A stretch of DNA of 55,961 nt from Leptolyngbyaceae cyanobacterium M33_DOE_097 (GTDB lineage Bacteria; Cyanobacteriota; Cyanobacteriia; Leptolyngbyales; Leptolyngbyaceae). The translations under genes and the position numbers were made by a program. Positions 17,814 through 28,182 of the stretch are shown here, in pieces. The stretch covers positions 1 through 55,961 of the forward strand of contig DVDV01000293.1 of the NCBI GenBank assembly GCA_015296075.1. Reading direction: 5' to 3'. Below the pieces are notes generated by a model. It was not told the origin of the DNA, made no database searches, and saw only the letters and a list, made by a program, of their open reading frames with translations. How positions within the stretch are numbered: position 1 is the first letter of the stretch; each line of letters opens with the position of its first letter.

Positions 17814-18638
17814 ATGAATCGACAGAATGTATTTGCCTTAACCCGCGATCGCCAATCCGCTCGACCTCATTTAGGGATTGTGTTGCTATCCGCCAGAGAA
17901 CTCGACAAAATGCGACAGGTCGGGCGTTTAGCCGCAAGGTTGCTACAACACCTCGAACCAATGGTGCAACCCGGTGTCAGTACTCAAATGCTGAATGATG
18001 AAGCAGAACGATGGACAAAAGCACACGGAGCCACCAGCGCCCAGCTTGGTTACACTCCAGCGGGGCATCCGCCTTTTCCCCGCTCTATTTGCACCAGTGT
18101 GAATGAGGTTGTTTGTCATGGCATCCCCAGTGCCAAGCAAATTTTGAAAGAAGGAGACATTATCAATATCGATGTCACCCCCCTTTTGGATGGCTACCAC
18201 GGCGACACCTCCCGCACTTTCTTTGTCGGGAAGCCAAGTCCGGCTGCCCAAAAACTAGTCGAAGTCACCGAGACCTGCATGATGCGAGGTATTGCTGAAA
18301 TCAAACCAGGCGCAAGAGTTGGTGATATTGGTGCAGCGATTCAAGAGTATGCTGAAGCACATGGATTTTCGGTGGTGCGAGAGATGGTTGGGCATGGAGT
18401 CGGAAGAGAGTTTCACACTGAGCCGCAAATTCCCCATTATGGGATGCGTGGTACTGGGGTTAAACTACGAGCTGGCATGGTGTTTACGGTTGAGCCAATG
18501 ATCAATCAAGGGGTCAAAGATCTCACCTTTCTTCCCGATCTCTGGACTGTGATTACCCAGGACAAAAAATTGTCAGCGCAGTTTGAACATACTGTTGTTG
18601 TCACAGAAACAGGTGTCGAAATTTTGACTCTGCCTTAA
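17814..18638 (+). CDS. map: Methionine aminopeptidase type I
   Basis: It removes the initiator methionine from nascent proteins. The 274-residue protein has all dinuclear-metal ligands: Asp120 (NIDVT), Asp131 (YHGDTS), His194 (GHGVG), Glu227 (VEPM) and Glu258 (FEHT). His102 (CHGIP) matches the catalytic His79 of the E. coli enzyme. The N-terminal 25 residues are an extension beyond the catalytic core. Cyanobacteria often carry several map genes, so this need not be the only one. Confidence 0.95.
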   Translation: MNRQNVFALTRDRQSARPHLGIVLLSARELDKMRQVGRLAARLLQHLEPMVQPGVSTQMLNDEAERWTKAHGATSAQLGYTPAGHPPFPRSICTSVNEVVCHGIPSAKQILKEGDIINIDVTPLLDGYHGDTSRTFFVGKPSPAAQKLVEVTETCMMRGIAEIKPGARVGDIGAAIQEYAEAHGFSVVREMVGHGVGREFHTEPQIPHYGMRGTGVKLRAGMVFTVEPMINQGVKDLTFLPDLWTVITQDKKLSAQFEHTVVVTETGVEILTLP

Positions 18639-19082
18639 AACTTCAATTCCTTTTCCCGATTCTAGGATGTAGGTTGATTAAGGTCAGGGAGAATTCTGTA
18701 GTCTTTCTTTTTCGTTTCAGTCGCATTTGAGGTCGAATCGAGTCAAAGGCTTCTAGAATTTTTCTAGCAAGAATGAACAAACTCTGGTGGGTTTTGGGAA
18801 GCCCCCCAGGGTCGCTGACTCGAAATAGATTGCTCTAGAGAAAGCCTTTTGATTGGAGTCAAGCGGAGATTTGGGGGCGGCGGAGCCGCAAGATCGGGGG
18901 ACTTCCCCCCGCGCCCCCGCTGTGTAGGGTCCTAACTCCCCTACAACCCCCGAAAGGTGGTGTCGGTGGGTGTTGAATGGGTAGCTAGGCGAACATTGCA
19001 GGTAATCAGACCGGCATTTGGATCGTTTACAGAAGAGACGGGTTGATTGAGGCGACGGTTACATGGGCAATCGCGGCTCCAA
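18639..19082. other. Intergenic region containing a GC-rich dispersed-repeat-like segment
   Basis: 444 bases between map and the convergent thiE. From about 18780 to 18950 the DNA is rich in G and C runs and carries successive hairpins: GCGGC/GCCGC (18877-18889), GGGGG/CCCCC (18896-18909) and GTAGGG/CCCTAC (18924-18944). It looks like non-coding repeated DNA common in cyanobacterial genomes. An imperfect pair, AAAGGCTTCTAGA near 18747 and TCTAGAGAAAGCCTTT near 18834, may be its outer arms. No gene seen. Confidence 0.5.
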
Positions 19083-20141
19083 TTAGTTTTGCAGTCGCTG
19101 ATTAGCAACCAGTTGAGCTATAAAATGCTGCGTTGTCTGAGTTGGGTTTTCTGCTTTCATGATGGCGCGCACTACCGACACCCGCACTGTCTGCGCCCCC
19201 AACACCTCGGTAAGATTTTCGGTATCAATGCCGCCGATCGCAAACCAGGGAATTGTGGAATGTTCAGCCGCATAACGCACATACTCTAAGCCTGCCGCGG
19301 GTCTGCCCTCTTTGGTTGGGGTTTCATAAACAGGGCCAACGCCAATATAATCGGCTCCTTCTTGTAAGGCGCGGTGCAGATCATCCGGGCAATGGGTCGA
19401 TCGCCCAATAATTTTTTGTGAACCCAACAACTGCCGCGCCAGAGCTACAGGCAAATCTTGCTGGCCTAAATGTACGCCATCAGCATCAACCGCCAGTGCT
19501 AGATCGATGCGATCGTTCACGATAAATAACGCCCCATACCGCTGGCAGAGATGCCGAAGCTTTTGAGCCAGTTCTAAGCGTCGATTGTCATCCGCATCTT
19601 TATCGCGGTACTGAACCAGTGTCAAGCCACCTTTGAGTGCAGCTTCTACAACACCCAATAGATTTTCGTGAGGAGAGGTCACCAAATATAGCAGCGCATC
19701 ATTGAGTTGCTGATGTCGCTGATAGGCCATCAAAGTGCTGTCGAGCGTGTAGACCTGATAGCGCATCTGTTTGCAGGCAGCCCCCATATTTGGGTCATAC
19801 ACCTTGCCATATTCCTCTAACACGCGTAGGCTCTCTTGCAAGCGGCACAGGTTGGCCAACAACACATGCCCCACATCGCTGCGCTGTGACTCGTTAGGAT
19901 GGGTTAACTGAGTCCCAGGATCACCTGGTGTATCGCGCGCCGCCCGCAGTTGAGGATGATGCCAGGTTGCCAACTCTTGGCGGAGATTTTTGCACGTTTC
20001 AGTTAGCTCCGGGTTGTTTAACCCAAAGCGGCACCAATCTTCAAGGATGCGCAGACTTTCGCGAGCGCGATCGAGGTTGGCATCTAAAATGCGATAAAGC
20101 GCCAATTGCACAAAACGTTGGCTAGTGTTCATTTCACCCAT
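19083..20141 (-). CDS. thiE: Thiamine phosphate synthase (ThiD2-ThiE fusion)
   Basis: It couples the pyrimidine (HMP-PP) and thiazole (THZ-P) moieties into thiamine phosphate. The 352-residue protein is the long cyanobacterial form. Residues about 10-140 are a ThiD2-like helical domain (ALYRILDANLDRARESLRILE). Residues about 150-352 are a TIM-barrel ThiE with TLVQYRDKD, FIVNDRIDLALAV and DGVHLGQQDLP, then IGRSTH and GADYIGVGPVYETPTK. All pyrophosphate- and Mg-binding motifs are intact. ATG 20141 has GGAA eight bases upstream; a second ATG lies three codons in. Confidence 0.93.
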   Translation of the reverse strand: MGEMNTSQRFVQLALYRILDANLDRARESLRILEDWCRFGLNNPELTETCKNLRQELATWHHPQLRAARDTPGDPGTQLTHPNESQRSDVGHVLLANLCRLQESLRVLEEYGKVYDPNMGAACKQMRYQVYTLDSTLMAYQRHQQLNDALLYLVTSPHENLLGVVEAALKGGLTLVQYRDKDADDNRRLELAQKLRHLCQRYGALFIVNDRIDLALAVDADGVHLGQQDLPVALARQLLGSQKIIGRSTHCPDDLHRALQEGADYIGVGPVYETPTKEGRPAAGLEYVRYAAEHSTIPWFAIGGIDTENLTEVLGAQTVRVSVVRAIMKAENPTQTTQHFIAQLVANQRLQN

Positions 20142-20289
20142 CAGTCTGTTCCACGCGGCTTTCCCATCCTACCGCTTCAGCCACCGATTGCAACTGCGTG
20201 TCATCCAGCACCAGCTGTCTGATTTAATTCACACCCGTTTCTGATGCTAGTCGCCCTACTCTTTCCTACACCAACAGGCGACAGTACTA

Positions 20290-20814
20290 TCAAAGTTTGC
20301 TCCACGCGATCGCTCGTTGTTCCATCTCTTTAATAAACGCGTCTTTACCATCCATATAGCCTTCGATATCATAAATATCGAGTTTTTCAGCTAACTCACG
20401 TTTTAACTCACTGTAGGCTTGAGCAGCTTCTGGATGAGCAATCATATAGTCTCGAAATGCTAGATGTCGCTTGACTTCACTCGTTCCTTGTTGATAGGTA
20501 TGGGCGTGATGCGTGCGGATACCCTGCTCATTCTCTTTACGAAAATAACGCCGACCGGGTAGACCCATTTCTCCCATTGCCTCATAGCCTAAAGCAATCA
20601 TGGCTGCTTCGCGTTGGTCAACCTGGGTGATATCTGTTACTTCAACCAACATATCAATCACAGGTTTGGCATAAATATTTGGAATCGACGTACTCCCAAT
20701 ATGGTGAATAGTGGTAACGATATCTCCTAAAGCCTGCTTAATATACTCTGACTCTTGCTGAAACTGGTCTCGCCAAGTTGGGTCATGGGGAATCACTTCA
20801 ATTTTAATTGGCAT
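20290..20814 (-). CDS. GrpB family (UPF0157) protein, nucleotidyltransferase-like
   Basis: A 174-residue protein when started at ATG 20814 (MPIKIEVIPHD), which has GGAG eight bases upstream; the longer frame adds 13 residues without such a site. GrpB landmarks: IEVIPHDPTWRDQF, HHIGSTSIPNIYAKPVIDMLVEV and HHAHTYQQG, then HLAFRDYMIAHPE. The GSTSIPN and IDMLVEV segments match the nucleotidyltransferase fold of the family. Biochemical function not established. Confidence 0.9.
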   Translation of the reverse strand: MPIKIEVIPHDPTWRDQFQQESEYIKQALGDIVTTIHHIGSTSIPNIYAKPVIDMLVEVTDITQVDQREAAMIALGYEAMGEMGLPGRRYFRKENEQGIRTHHAHTYQQGTSEVKRHLAFRDYMIAHPEAAQAYSELKRELAEKLDIYDIEGYMDGKDAFIKEMEQRAIAWSKL

Positions 20815-20969
20815 AGCTACTGCTCCAGGCAAATTGTGTACCACAAGAGCCAATTATAACAATCCAATCAGAGCCACTCTGACAATCATTCAGGCACAGC
20901 TAAAAAGAAAATTTTCTCTGTAGAATTATTGTTTTCAGCAATCCCCTCCATTGACTAAAACAGAGTTAA

Positions 20970-22181
20970 TTAAAGCAACATCACCCCTGCCAAAAAGCGT
21001 TCTAGATGGTAAAGCGTCAACTGACTTCCTAAGCCGTGAAATAAGGCATCAAAAGCGTGTTCTGCCCAAGGTACTTCTAAATAAACGACTTGATTGCCAA
21101 CTGCCTGTAGTTGCTTGGCAAATGCCTGAGCAAACTCATTTCGGACTAAGTGATCACGCCCAGCATAGATAAACAGGGAACTTGGGAGCGATCGCCGGAT
21201 GTAACTGGCGGGTGACGCTTGCTGATAAAGCTCTGGTTTTTCATCTGGGGTACCCCCTAAAAAAGCCAATGCTGATTGGTGAATATCGGCTGGATTGGGT
21301 ACGGGTGGTTCTAGATAGGCACGCGTCAAATCAACTGGGGCGTAGTAGCTCACAACAGCGCGAATCGGAAATGGAGTCGTTTGATAAGCCGCTAACAACG
21401 CCAAAGTTCCACCCGCCGATCGCCCCACCAAAGCTACCCGTTCTAGATCCACCTGCCATTCGTCCGCATGAGCCTGAATCGCACTCAACGCCGCTCGAAC
21501 ATCTTCTAACTGCGCCGGAAACCGATGCCGAGGAGCTAACCGATATGTAATCGAGATGGCTGTGTACCCTTGAGCTGCCATATAACGACTAAACAACTCG
21601 TCGCTGTCAGCTGAACCCGATCGCCAACCACCCCCATGAATCATCACCAACGTCGGACGCTTTCCCTTAATTGGCGCATGGTAACGGTTTAGACGTAGCC
21701 TTTCGTCTGCGGGTTCTGCAAACACAATGCCCCGTGACACCTCAACCTCTGGCACTGAAATGCCCCGCAAAGCTTGATATGCATTGAACGGCGCAGGTCG
21801 CAACCTGGCCCTCGTCTCAGGCGAGATCTGCGCCAACGAATGCCCCAGAGTTTGCTGCATGGCTTGCTCCATCTGCCGATGCGCCACCGGAAACTGAACC
21901 AGCGGCAGGCTGCACAACAGCAGACTCAACACACTAACAACAACGGCCACACTGCCCCACCCACTAAACCGTAGCGTCAGCAGGGCAAAGCCCAAAGCAA
22001 ACAGGCTTAGCAGCAACCAGCGTAAACTCAGCTCTGGAGCCGCGATCGATCGCCCCAGCAACGAATAAGTAAAGGGAGGAACAACAATCCACAGCGATCG
22101 GCTCAGCACTCTAATTGCAAAACCCAACGCTAGCAGCGGTAGCAAATACTTTAGAACAAATGACAAGATAACCGCTATCAA
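20970..22181 (-). CDS. Membrane-anchored alpha/beta hydrolase (HSL-type esterase)
   Basis: A 403-residue protein. Residues 1-95 hold about three membrane helices. The catalytic domain follows with the hormone-sensitive-lipase type oxyanion motif HGGGW (His182), nucleophile elbow GRSAGG (Ser255), a probable acid in AGRDHLV and the catalytic His in WAEHAFD. Family enzymes hydrolyse ester bonds of lipids or xenobiotics. The substrate cannot be inferred. Stands alone, preceded on the same strand by a small gene. Confidence 0.87.
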   Translation of the reverse strand: MIAVILSFVLKYLLPLLALGFAIRVLSRSLWIVVPPFTYSLLGRSIAAPELSLRWLLLSLFALGFALLTLRFSGWGSVAVVVSVLSLLLCSLPLVQFPVAHRQMEQAMQQTLGHSLAQISPETRARLRPAPFNAYQALRGISVPEVEVSRGIVFAEPADERLRLNRYHAPIKGKRPTLVMIHGGGWRSGSADSDELFSRYMAAQGYTAISITYRLAPRHRFPAQLEDVRAALSAIQAHADEWQVDLERVALVGRSAGGTLALLAAYQTTPFPIRAVVSYYAPVDLTRAYLEPPVPNPADIHQSALAFLGGTPDEKPELYQQASPASYIRRSLPSSLFIYAGRDHLVRNEFAQAFAKQLQAVGNQVVYLEVPWAEHAFDALFHGLGSQLTLYHLERFLAGVMLL

Positions 22182-22226
22182 AAATTAGTAACAGCTCAAA
22201 TAATAATGATAAACAGAGTCAAATAA

Positions 22227-22484
22227 TCAACGTTTAAACTTAGATTTTTCGACTGCCCCCGGTAGGTCAACGGTCTGAATTTTCTGGCAAATATAGTGTT
22301 GCACAAGTTGTAGCTCTTGTACTGAAACCTCACCATCACCATGAATATGCCCCGTGATATTTCTCATCTCTGACTCGGTCAGCACACCATCAGCCAACGC
22401 CTGCTCAATTAAGGCTTTTAACTCTGCCAAAGCCTTGATGTCTGCATCAGAAAGTGGTTTTTGATTGGGATACTCAACATTCAT
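22227..22484 (-). CDS. Small conserved-looking protein of unknown function
   Basis: An 85-residue acidic protein starting at ATG 22484 (MNVEYPNQKPLSD), with AGGGG eight bases upstream; a GTG three codons earlier is in frame. It is mostly helical, with an EF-hand or TerB-like feel (ALADGVLTESEMRNI and GDGEVSVQELQLV are two acidic loops each followed by a helix), but no canonical Ca2+ loop is complete. It may be cotranscribed upstream of the hydrolase, 45 bases apart. Function unknown. Confidence 0.6.
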   Translation of the reverse strand: MNVEYPNQKPLSDADIKALAELKALIEQALADGVLTESEMRNITGHIHGDGEVSVQELQLVQHYICQKIQTVDLPGAVEKSKFKR

Positions 22485-23080
22485 CGCAATCACCCCTAAT
22501 TTTTGTAATTTATGCTGTCCTTATCATTCCTCCAAATTTAAATTTGGCTATTATCTTTCCACCATTTTTAATTTTCTCTGAAACAAAAGATATATGGCGG
22601 ATCGGAGGGCTAAGTAAGCATTTTTACTTTTTGTCGAGCTTCAATAGTGATAGGAAAAGTTTAGGTAGTAAGAGGAAAAAATAGGGGGAAAAAAGAAGCA
22701 GGCAGAAGTTAATAGAAGTAAGTAGCCAGGTGCAACGAAACGAAAGATAATTTTGATAGGGGAAGAGGTTGAAACTACTTTTGGAGGGCACTGCGCTCAC
22801 TCCCTTCAAAAAATACGCCTATCGCTTACAGCAGTCCCCATGCGGTGTGAAATGAGCGAGGTGGTATAAAAAGGGTTCTTTCGGAACCGTCGTCACAATC
22901 CAAATCGGATCGCTGTAGTGATGGAGGCTGTTAGAAAAAGGATTGCTTGCATCCCCTCCTTTCTCCCGCTTCTACCTCCTTACCCGCTTCACCCACAAAA
23001 AAATAGATCTTTCCTTCGCCATCGGAATCGGATAGCCCTAAAATTGGTTGTGGATTTTCTCTGTTAAGCCAGTAAGCATC
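22485..23080. other. Intergenic region, purine-rich tract and a small hairpin
   Basis: 596 bases between the divergent small gene and lysC. 22640-22760 is strikingly purine-rich on the plus strand. GGTTC/GAACC (22874-22888) forms a short hairpin. No riboswitch consensus (for example a lysine box) was recognised upstream of lysC. No gene seen. Confidence 0.4.
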
Positions 23081-24907
23081 ATGGGGTTAATTGTTCAGAA
23101 ATACGGTGGTACATCGGTTGGTAGTGTTGAGCGGATTCAAGCCGTGGCAGAACGCGTTTGTCGTAATGTCAAAGCCGGAAATTCCCTAGTGGTCGTTGTT
23201 TCAGCAATGGGCAAAACCACCGATGGTTTGGTCAAGCTGGCTAACGAGATTTCGAGCAACCCCAGTCGGCGTGAGATGGATATGCTGTTAACGACAGGCG
23301 AGCAGATTTCGATCGCCCTGCTCAGTATGGCGCTGCAAGAGTTAGGGCAACCCGCGATCTCCCTCACCGGGGCGCAGGTGGGTATCGTCACCGAAGCAGA
23401 GTATAGCCGAGCGCGAATTTTGCGGATTGCGACCGACCGCCTCGAACGCCACCTAAATGAAGGCAAAGTCGTAGTCGTAGCGGGTTTTCAGGGCATTACG
23501 AGTGGAGGTGATTTAGAAATTACTACCCTGGGTCGAGGTGGCTCTGACACCTCTGCGGTGGCTCTGGCAGCCGCTTTGAAAGCCGATTTTTGTGAAATCT
23601 ACACGGATGTCCCCGGTATTTTGACGACCGATCCCCGATTGGTGCCCGAAGCGCAACTGATGCGCGAAATCACCTCCGATGAAATGCTCGAACTGGCCAG
23701 TTTAGGGGCGAAAGTGCTGCATCCCCGCGCGGTGGAGATTGCCAGAAACTATGGCATTCCTTTAGTGGTGCGATCGAGTTGGAGTGACGACCCCGGCACC
23801 TGGGTGATTTCGTCTCAACCACAAGCCCGCCCCCTCGAAGGGTTAGAGCTGGTGCGCCCCGTCGATGCTGTCGAGTTTGACACCGATCAAGCAAAAGTTT
23901 CCCTCCTGCGGATCCCCGATCGCCCAGGGGTCGCGGCCCGTCTATTCGGCGAAATTGCTTCTCAGTCCTTAGATGTAGACTTAATTATTCAGTCGATCCA
24001 CGAGGGCAACACCAACGACATTGCCTTCACCGTCACCCAAGCTTCGCTGCAAAAAGCAGAAGCCGTTGCCAACGCTATCTTGCCAGCTTTAGGCGCACAC
24101 GCTGACCCCACCTTAGAAGCGGCTGAAGTCATGGTCGATGGGCAAATCGCGAAAGTGGCGATCGCAGGGGCCGGGATGATCGGGCGTCCGGGTGTGGCAG
24201 CCCGTATGTTCACCGCCTTAGCCGAAGCGGGGATCAACATTCAAATGATCTCCACCTCTGAGGTAAAAGTGAGCTGTGTGATTAATGCAGCCGAGTGCGA
24301 CCGGGCGATCGCAGTTCTCTGCAAAACCTTTGACATCACCGAGTCTCCCTTCAATAAACCCGCCGAAACGGTCAGCCAAGCCTCACCTCAACTGACCACA
24401 CCCCCGGTACGAGGGGTGGCACTTGATCTGAAACAGGCGCGTTTGGCGATCCGCTACGTGCCCGATACACCGGGGATGGCTGCCAAAATCTTTAACCTGC
24501 TGGCTGAGCAAAACATCAGCGTCGATATGATTATTCAGTCGCAACGTTGCCGAGTTTTGAACGGGGTGATTACTCGCGATATCGCCTTTACCACAGCCCA
24601 AATGGATGCTGAAAATGCGCGTCATGTGCTGGAAGCAAACAAGTCAGAGCTGGGCTATGGCGAAGTTGTGGTGAATCCAGCGATCGCGAAAGTCAGTATT
24701 GTCGGTGCAGGCATGATTAACCAACCTGGCGTTGCTGCCCGTATGTTTGCCTCCCTGGCCGAGCAGCAAATCAACATTCAGATGATTGCCACCTCAGAGA
24801 TTAAGATTAGCTGCCTGGTCGATGAAGCCGATGGGGTAAAAGCCTTACAAGTCATTCATGCGGCCTTTGGGTTAGCTGGAGAAAAGACGATTCAAGTTCC
24901 GGCCTGA
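23081..24907 (+). CDS. lysC: Aspartate kinase with four ACT domains
   Basis: It phosphorylates aspartate, the first step toward lysine, threonine and methionine. The 608-residue protein begins with the kinase domain ([13 protein letters not shown], residues about 1-240; [16 protein letters not shown] in the substrate region) and is followed by two tandem pairs of ACT domains. The pairs are internal repeats: [22 protein letters not shown] and [30 protein letters not shown]. Four ACT domains is the cyanobacterial form and suggests concerted amino-acid feedback. ATG 23081 is chosen because it begins [10 protein letters not shown]; the frame extends upstream only to a TTG. Confidence 0.95.
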   Translation: MGLIVQKYGGTSVGSVERIQAVAERVCRNVKAGNSLVVVVSAMGKTTDGLVKLANEISSNPSRREMDMLLTTGEQISIALLSMALQELGQPAISLTGAQVGIVTEAEYSRARILRIATDRLERHLNEGKVVVVAGFQGITSGGDLEITTLGRGGSDTSAVALAAALKADFCEIYTDVPGILTTDPRLVPEAQLMREITSDEMLELASLGAKVLHPRAVEIARNYGIPLVVRSSWSDDPGTWVISSQPQARPLEGLELVRPVDAVEFDTDQAKVSLLRIPDRPGVAARLFGEIASQSLDVDLIIQSIHEGNTNDIAFTVTQASLQKAEAVANAILPALGAHADPTLEAAEVMVDGQIAKVAIAGAGMIGRPGVAARMFTALAEAGINIQMISTSEVKVSCVINAAECDRAIAVLCKTFDITESPFNKPAETVSQASPQLTTPPVRGVALDLKQARLAIRYVPDTPGMAAKIFNLLAEQNISVDMIIQSQRCRVLNGVITRDIAFTTAQMDAENARHVLEANKSELGYGEVVVNPAIAKVSIVGAGMINQPGVAARMFASLAEQQINIQMIATSEIKISCLVDEADGVKALQVIHAAFGLAGEKTIQVPA

Positions 24908-24920
24908 CTTTCTTCTCAGC

Positions 24921-26873
24921 TCACGCCCAACCGCGCACTTCAGCTTCGGTCAAGTTGCGCTCTAGTTTGATGTACTCATTTTGAGCCGCGACGAGAATGT
25001 GAGCCATCTGCACTGGTTCATTAGCCTCAGCCGCAAGGAAGGCAGCACTCAAAGCAATATTGCGAATGTTGCCACCCGCGACATTGAGCCGCGCCAGTTT
25101 GGTGTAATCCAGATTTTGGGTGGGGGTTTGCGCCGGAAAGACGCGCCGCCAAATCTCGGCTCGTTGTGTCGCATCGGGGAAAGGAAACTTCACCACAAAG
25201 CGCAGGCGGCGCAAAAACGCGATGTCGATCGCATCCTTCAGGTTCGTCGTTAAAATCGCTAAGCCTCGATACGACTCCATCCGCTGTAATAGATAGCTGA
25301 CCTCCATATTGGCATAGCGATCGTGCGAGTCCTTCACCTCGCTGCGTTTACCAAACAGGGCATCAGCTTCATCAAACAGCAAAATCACACCCCCCGTCTC
25401 AGCCGCATCAAACACCCGCCGCAGATTCTTCTCCGTTTCACCGATGTACTTGCTCACCATCTGGCTCAAGTCAATCCGATACAGATCCAGCTTGAGTTCT
25501 TTCGCTAAGACATCAGCAGCCATCGTTTTTCCGGTGCCACTCGCGCCCGCAAACAGAGCGGTAATACCCAAACCCCGTCCGCTTTTGTTGGCAAACCCCC
25601 AGGTTTCATAGACCATTGCCCGATGCTTTACATGGGTCGCAATCGATTGCAGCGTTTGCTTTTGCGCCTCCGGTAAGACCAGATCATCCCACGTGCTATT
25701 CGAGTCAATTCGTTGGGCCAGGTCATCCATGCGGGGGCGTGCCTGAGTGCGACAAAGCTGCCACAAGCGATCGCCCAAATCCTGCTCTAGTTCACTTTGC
25801 CCATCTAGATTGAAAGCTGAGATCGCCTCCGTACAAACTGTTTCAATCGCCAATGGGGTGAGATTAAACTGGGCGACGACCCGATTCACCGCGCTGGAGT
25901 CTGAGTCCATTTGCAGCGCATTCTGCCAGAGAAACGCTTGCTCTGGTGGATCAGGGTGCCTCACATCTACATGCATAAACGGACGCTGACGGGCACGCAG
26001 GCGATCGCGGCTACTCAGAAAAATGGGTGTCGTCAGGTCTTCTAAAAATCGATGAATCGCCGCATCTCTAGCTAAATCCGTGGTTTCAATATCATCCAAC
26101 GCAATCAATAACGCACTCCGACTCAAAATCGCTTCGCGTTGCCAGAGACGTTGCAGCAGATACAAATCAGTCGGATTTGTCGGTAACGCCCCCGCCGCCA
26201 ATGTATGAATCGTAAAACCTAATTGGCTACAGGCTTGCGTCGCGATCGCCACTTTCGTCAGAAAGTCATCGCCACCCAGTTGAATTACAGGCATCGTACT
26301 CGTTGCCAGGTTGGGATGCCAAATTTTGACAATGTGATCCACCCAGGTTTGCTGCGAGGGCACCAGCACCGACTGATATGAAATCGGCTTCACCAGACTG
26401 GCAAGCCGTTCATCGAGATGAGGCACCCCAATCAAAAAATGCAAAATTCGCTCGTCGATCCGCAGGGGACTTTGGGTCAGCGCTTTGCCAGCCCCAATCT
26501 CGATAAACTGCCAGTAGCGCAACGGTGCCTGGGGGCTGAGAGACTGCCAGTGCGGAGCATTTAACGTTGAGAGGGCCAGGCTAAACGTGGGGTAACTCCG
26601 TTGCAGATCGCCTTGCAAGTCGGCACACAAGTTTGAAAAATCGCTGTCTAACTCGACCGCCGCACAAAGAGTCAGCAGATCTTGCTCAAACGGAGTCAGA
26701 TAAAACAGGCGAGTCAGTTGCGCCAGGGCAGAACTTGACGGCAAAGTGACTGCTTGACTGGGCAGTGTCGTGCGATTGAGCTTGGCCTCTAGCCGTTGAC
26801 GAATGTGCGCGATCGCCCCCATCAAGGCTTGCTGATTTGTTTCGTGCCAACTGGGTGCAGCCGTTTGACTCAT
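24921..26873 (-). CDS. AAA+ ATPase of contractile-injection-system type (Cis15-like)
   Basis: A 650-residue protein. The helical N-terminal half (about 1-400) has no recognised motif. The C-terminal AAA+ domain has Walker A GASGTGKT, Walker B ILLFDEADALFG and arginine-containing FLRRLRFVVKFPFPD. This architecture, next to a DUF4255 gene, is that of the ATPase of phage-tail-like contractile injection systems (PVC15/Afp15), whose role in assembly or disassembly is not fully known. It overlaps the DUF4255 gene by four bases (ATGA), indicating coupled translation. It ends 14 bases from the convergent lysC stop. Confidence 0.85.
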   Translation of the reverse strand: MSQTAAPSWHETNQQALMGAIAHIRQRLEAKLNRTTLPSQAVTLPSSSALAQLTRLFYLTPFEQDLLTLCAAVELDSDFSNLCADLQGDLQRSYPTFSLALSTLNAPHWQSLSPQAPLRYWQFIEIGAGKALTQSPLRIDERILHFLIGVPHLDERLASLVKPISYQSVLVPSQQTWVDHIVKIWHPNLATSTMPVIQLGGDDFLTKVAIATQACSQLGFTIHTLAAGALPTNPTDLYLLQRLWQREAILSRSALLIALDDIETTDLARDAAIHRFLEDLTTPIFLSSRDRLRARQRPFMHVDVRHPDPPEQAFLWQNALQMDSDSSAVNRVVAQFNLTPLAIETVCTEAISAFNLDGQSELEQDLGDRLWQLCRTQARPRMDDLAQRIDSNSTWDDLVLPEAQKQTLQSIATHVKHRAMVYETWGFANKSGRGLGITALFAGASGTGKTMAADVLAKELKLDLYRIDLSQMVSKYIGETEKNLRRVFDAAETGGVILLFDEADALFGKRSEVKDSHDRYANMEVSYLLQRMESYRGLAILTTNLKDAIDIAFLRRLRFVVKFPFPDATQRAEIWRRVFPAQTPTQNLDYTKLARLNVAGGNIRNIALSAAFLAAEANEPVQMAHILVAAQNEYIKLERNLTEAEVRGWA

Positions 26874-28117
26874 GGAATCACAACCTGTGGACCGACATAT
26901 TGCTCAAACGTAGGGCTAGTAGGTGTTGTATCAACCTCTAAGCGGCTTTCTGCCCCATCCACTTGAACCCGCACCAGGTAATTTCCTGGTTTTACATCGC
27001 GCAGCAGAAACGCGATCTCACCCGAATTTGTCGCCCGCTTAATCTCGTCAAAGCTATAGGCTGAGGGACTGCGATCCGTTTGTTCATTTAAGTGAAGCGA
27101 GACTCGCTGCCCTGGCAGCAATGGCGGGTTGAGACTGAGACGCAGTTCTCCAGTACGGCGATCGTCTCCGTCATCTTCCATCTCACCTACAACAATCTGG
27201 GTGATTAAGGGACGCAAAACAAACGGCACAACATTCGATTCCGTTCCCCGTAGCGGGTCGGCGGCTGTACGATGCACCACCTGCAAACTCTGCACACCCG
27301 CAGAGAGCGGTGCCGCGTCAAGCCCTGCTAAATCCAATAAAATCTCGCGGTCTTCCACCTTTGTCGGTGTCACTTCGACTTGACCAATTCGCACCTGGGT
27401 CTGCTCACCCCGCAAGCGCGACCCCAAAATGCGCAAGCGCGTACTCATCGTGATTGGCTCCCGCGCCCCATCCGTTGAGATAGCAAGCTCAACCATCGGT
27501 TGATTGGGCATAATTGCAAACCGCCGATCGCGCACAGGTAACGCCCGTTGCGGAATATCATCACTCTCAATTAAGACGACCCCTACCTGATAAGCGATCG
27601 ACAGCGCATAGGGCGTTTGAAAAAACGTAGACCAAAGGTTTGATAGTTCGTCGGTTGAGAGCGGCAACGGCATTAGTTTCACCGACTCAACCTGATCTGC
27701 CAGATTTGACGCTTGCAGAAACGAAAAACCAGGCGTCGCGATCGCCGCTTGAATCATCGCTGTTGTCAACACAGGCTGGGCGTGCAACGTGCGAATGGCG
27801 CTGCCCATCAGGCGATGGGGTTCTAACTCAATCTCATTGCCAAAGCAGGTGAGCAAGTAAAACAGATCAAGCGCAGCCTGGGGACGCTTGCTAAACTGCC
27901 CGTCGCTGGTACGCGTGCGGAGGTCAGCATTGCGCCACGCCGGATTCGGAGCAACCCGGTAAAGAAACAGATTGATGCCCGTCTCAGGGACAGACCCTCC
28001 AGCCGTATCTGGCCGAACCGTTGTCACCCTCGCCCCATCGACATCAGCTTGGGCAGACGCCTGCAAAAGACGTTGTAGCGTAGCAGTAACAGTAGCGATC
28101 GCGAGGTAATTGCTCAT
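26870..28117 (-). CDS. DUF4255 protein (Pvc16-like, tail-terminator type)
   Basis: A 415-residue protein. The N-terminal 190 residues match DUF4255/Pvc16_N: ATVTATLQRLLQAS, INLFLYRVAPNPAWRN, ALDLFYLLTCFGNE, LMGSAIRTLHA and LSNLWSTFFQTPYALSIAYQV. In contractile injection systems this protein caps the tail sheath and tube. The C-terminal 200 residues are beta-rich and may be immunoglobulin-like (GELRLSLNPPLLPGQRVSLHL). Translation of the ATPase gene overlaps its stop. No sheath or tube gene is present in the window. Confidence 0.85.
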   Translation of the reverse strand: MSNYLAIATVTATLQRLLQASAQADVDGARVTTVRPDTAGGSVPETGINLFLYRVAPNPAWRNADLRTRTSDGQFSKRPQAALDLFYLLTCFGNEIELEPHRLMGSAIRTLHAQPVLTTAMIQAAIATPGFSFLQASNLADQVESVKLMPLPLSTDELSNLWSTFFQTPYALSIAYQVGVVLIESDDIPQRALPVRDRRFAIMPNQPMVELAISTDGAREPITMSTRLRILGSRLRGEQTQVRIGQVEVTPTKVEDREILLDLAGLDAAPLSAGVQSLQVVHRTAADPLRGTESNVVPFVLRPLITQIVVGEMEDDGDDRRTGELRLSLNPPLLPGQRVSLHLNEQTDRSPSAYSFDEIKRATNSGEIAFLLRDVKPGNYLVRVQVDGAESRLEVDTTPTSPTFEQYVGPQVVIP

Positions 28118-28182
28118 TGCAAAAATGTATCGAAAAGGGAACCCACAGCCAGCAGCGTCAAATTAGTTAAGTTTTCCTTTTC

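Noticed and set aside
22624-22809. Minus-strand frame in the purine-rich tract before lysC
   Set aside because: Very biased (Phe/Leu/Ser) composition arises from the purine run; no start-site signal.
24921-28117. A complete contractile injection system in the window
   Set aside because: Only the ATPase and DUF4255 genes are present; no sheath, tube, baseplate or spike protein could be found on either side.
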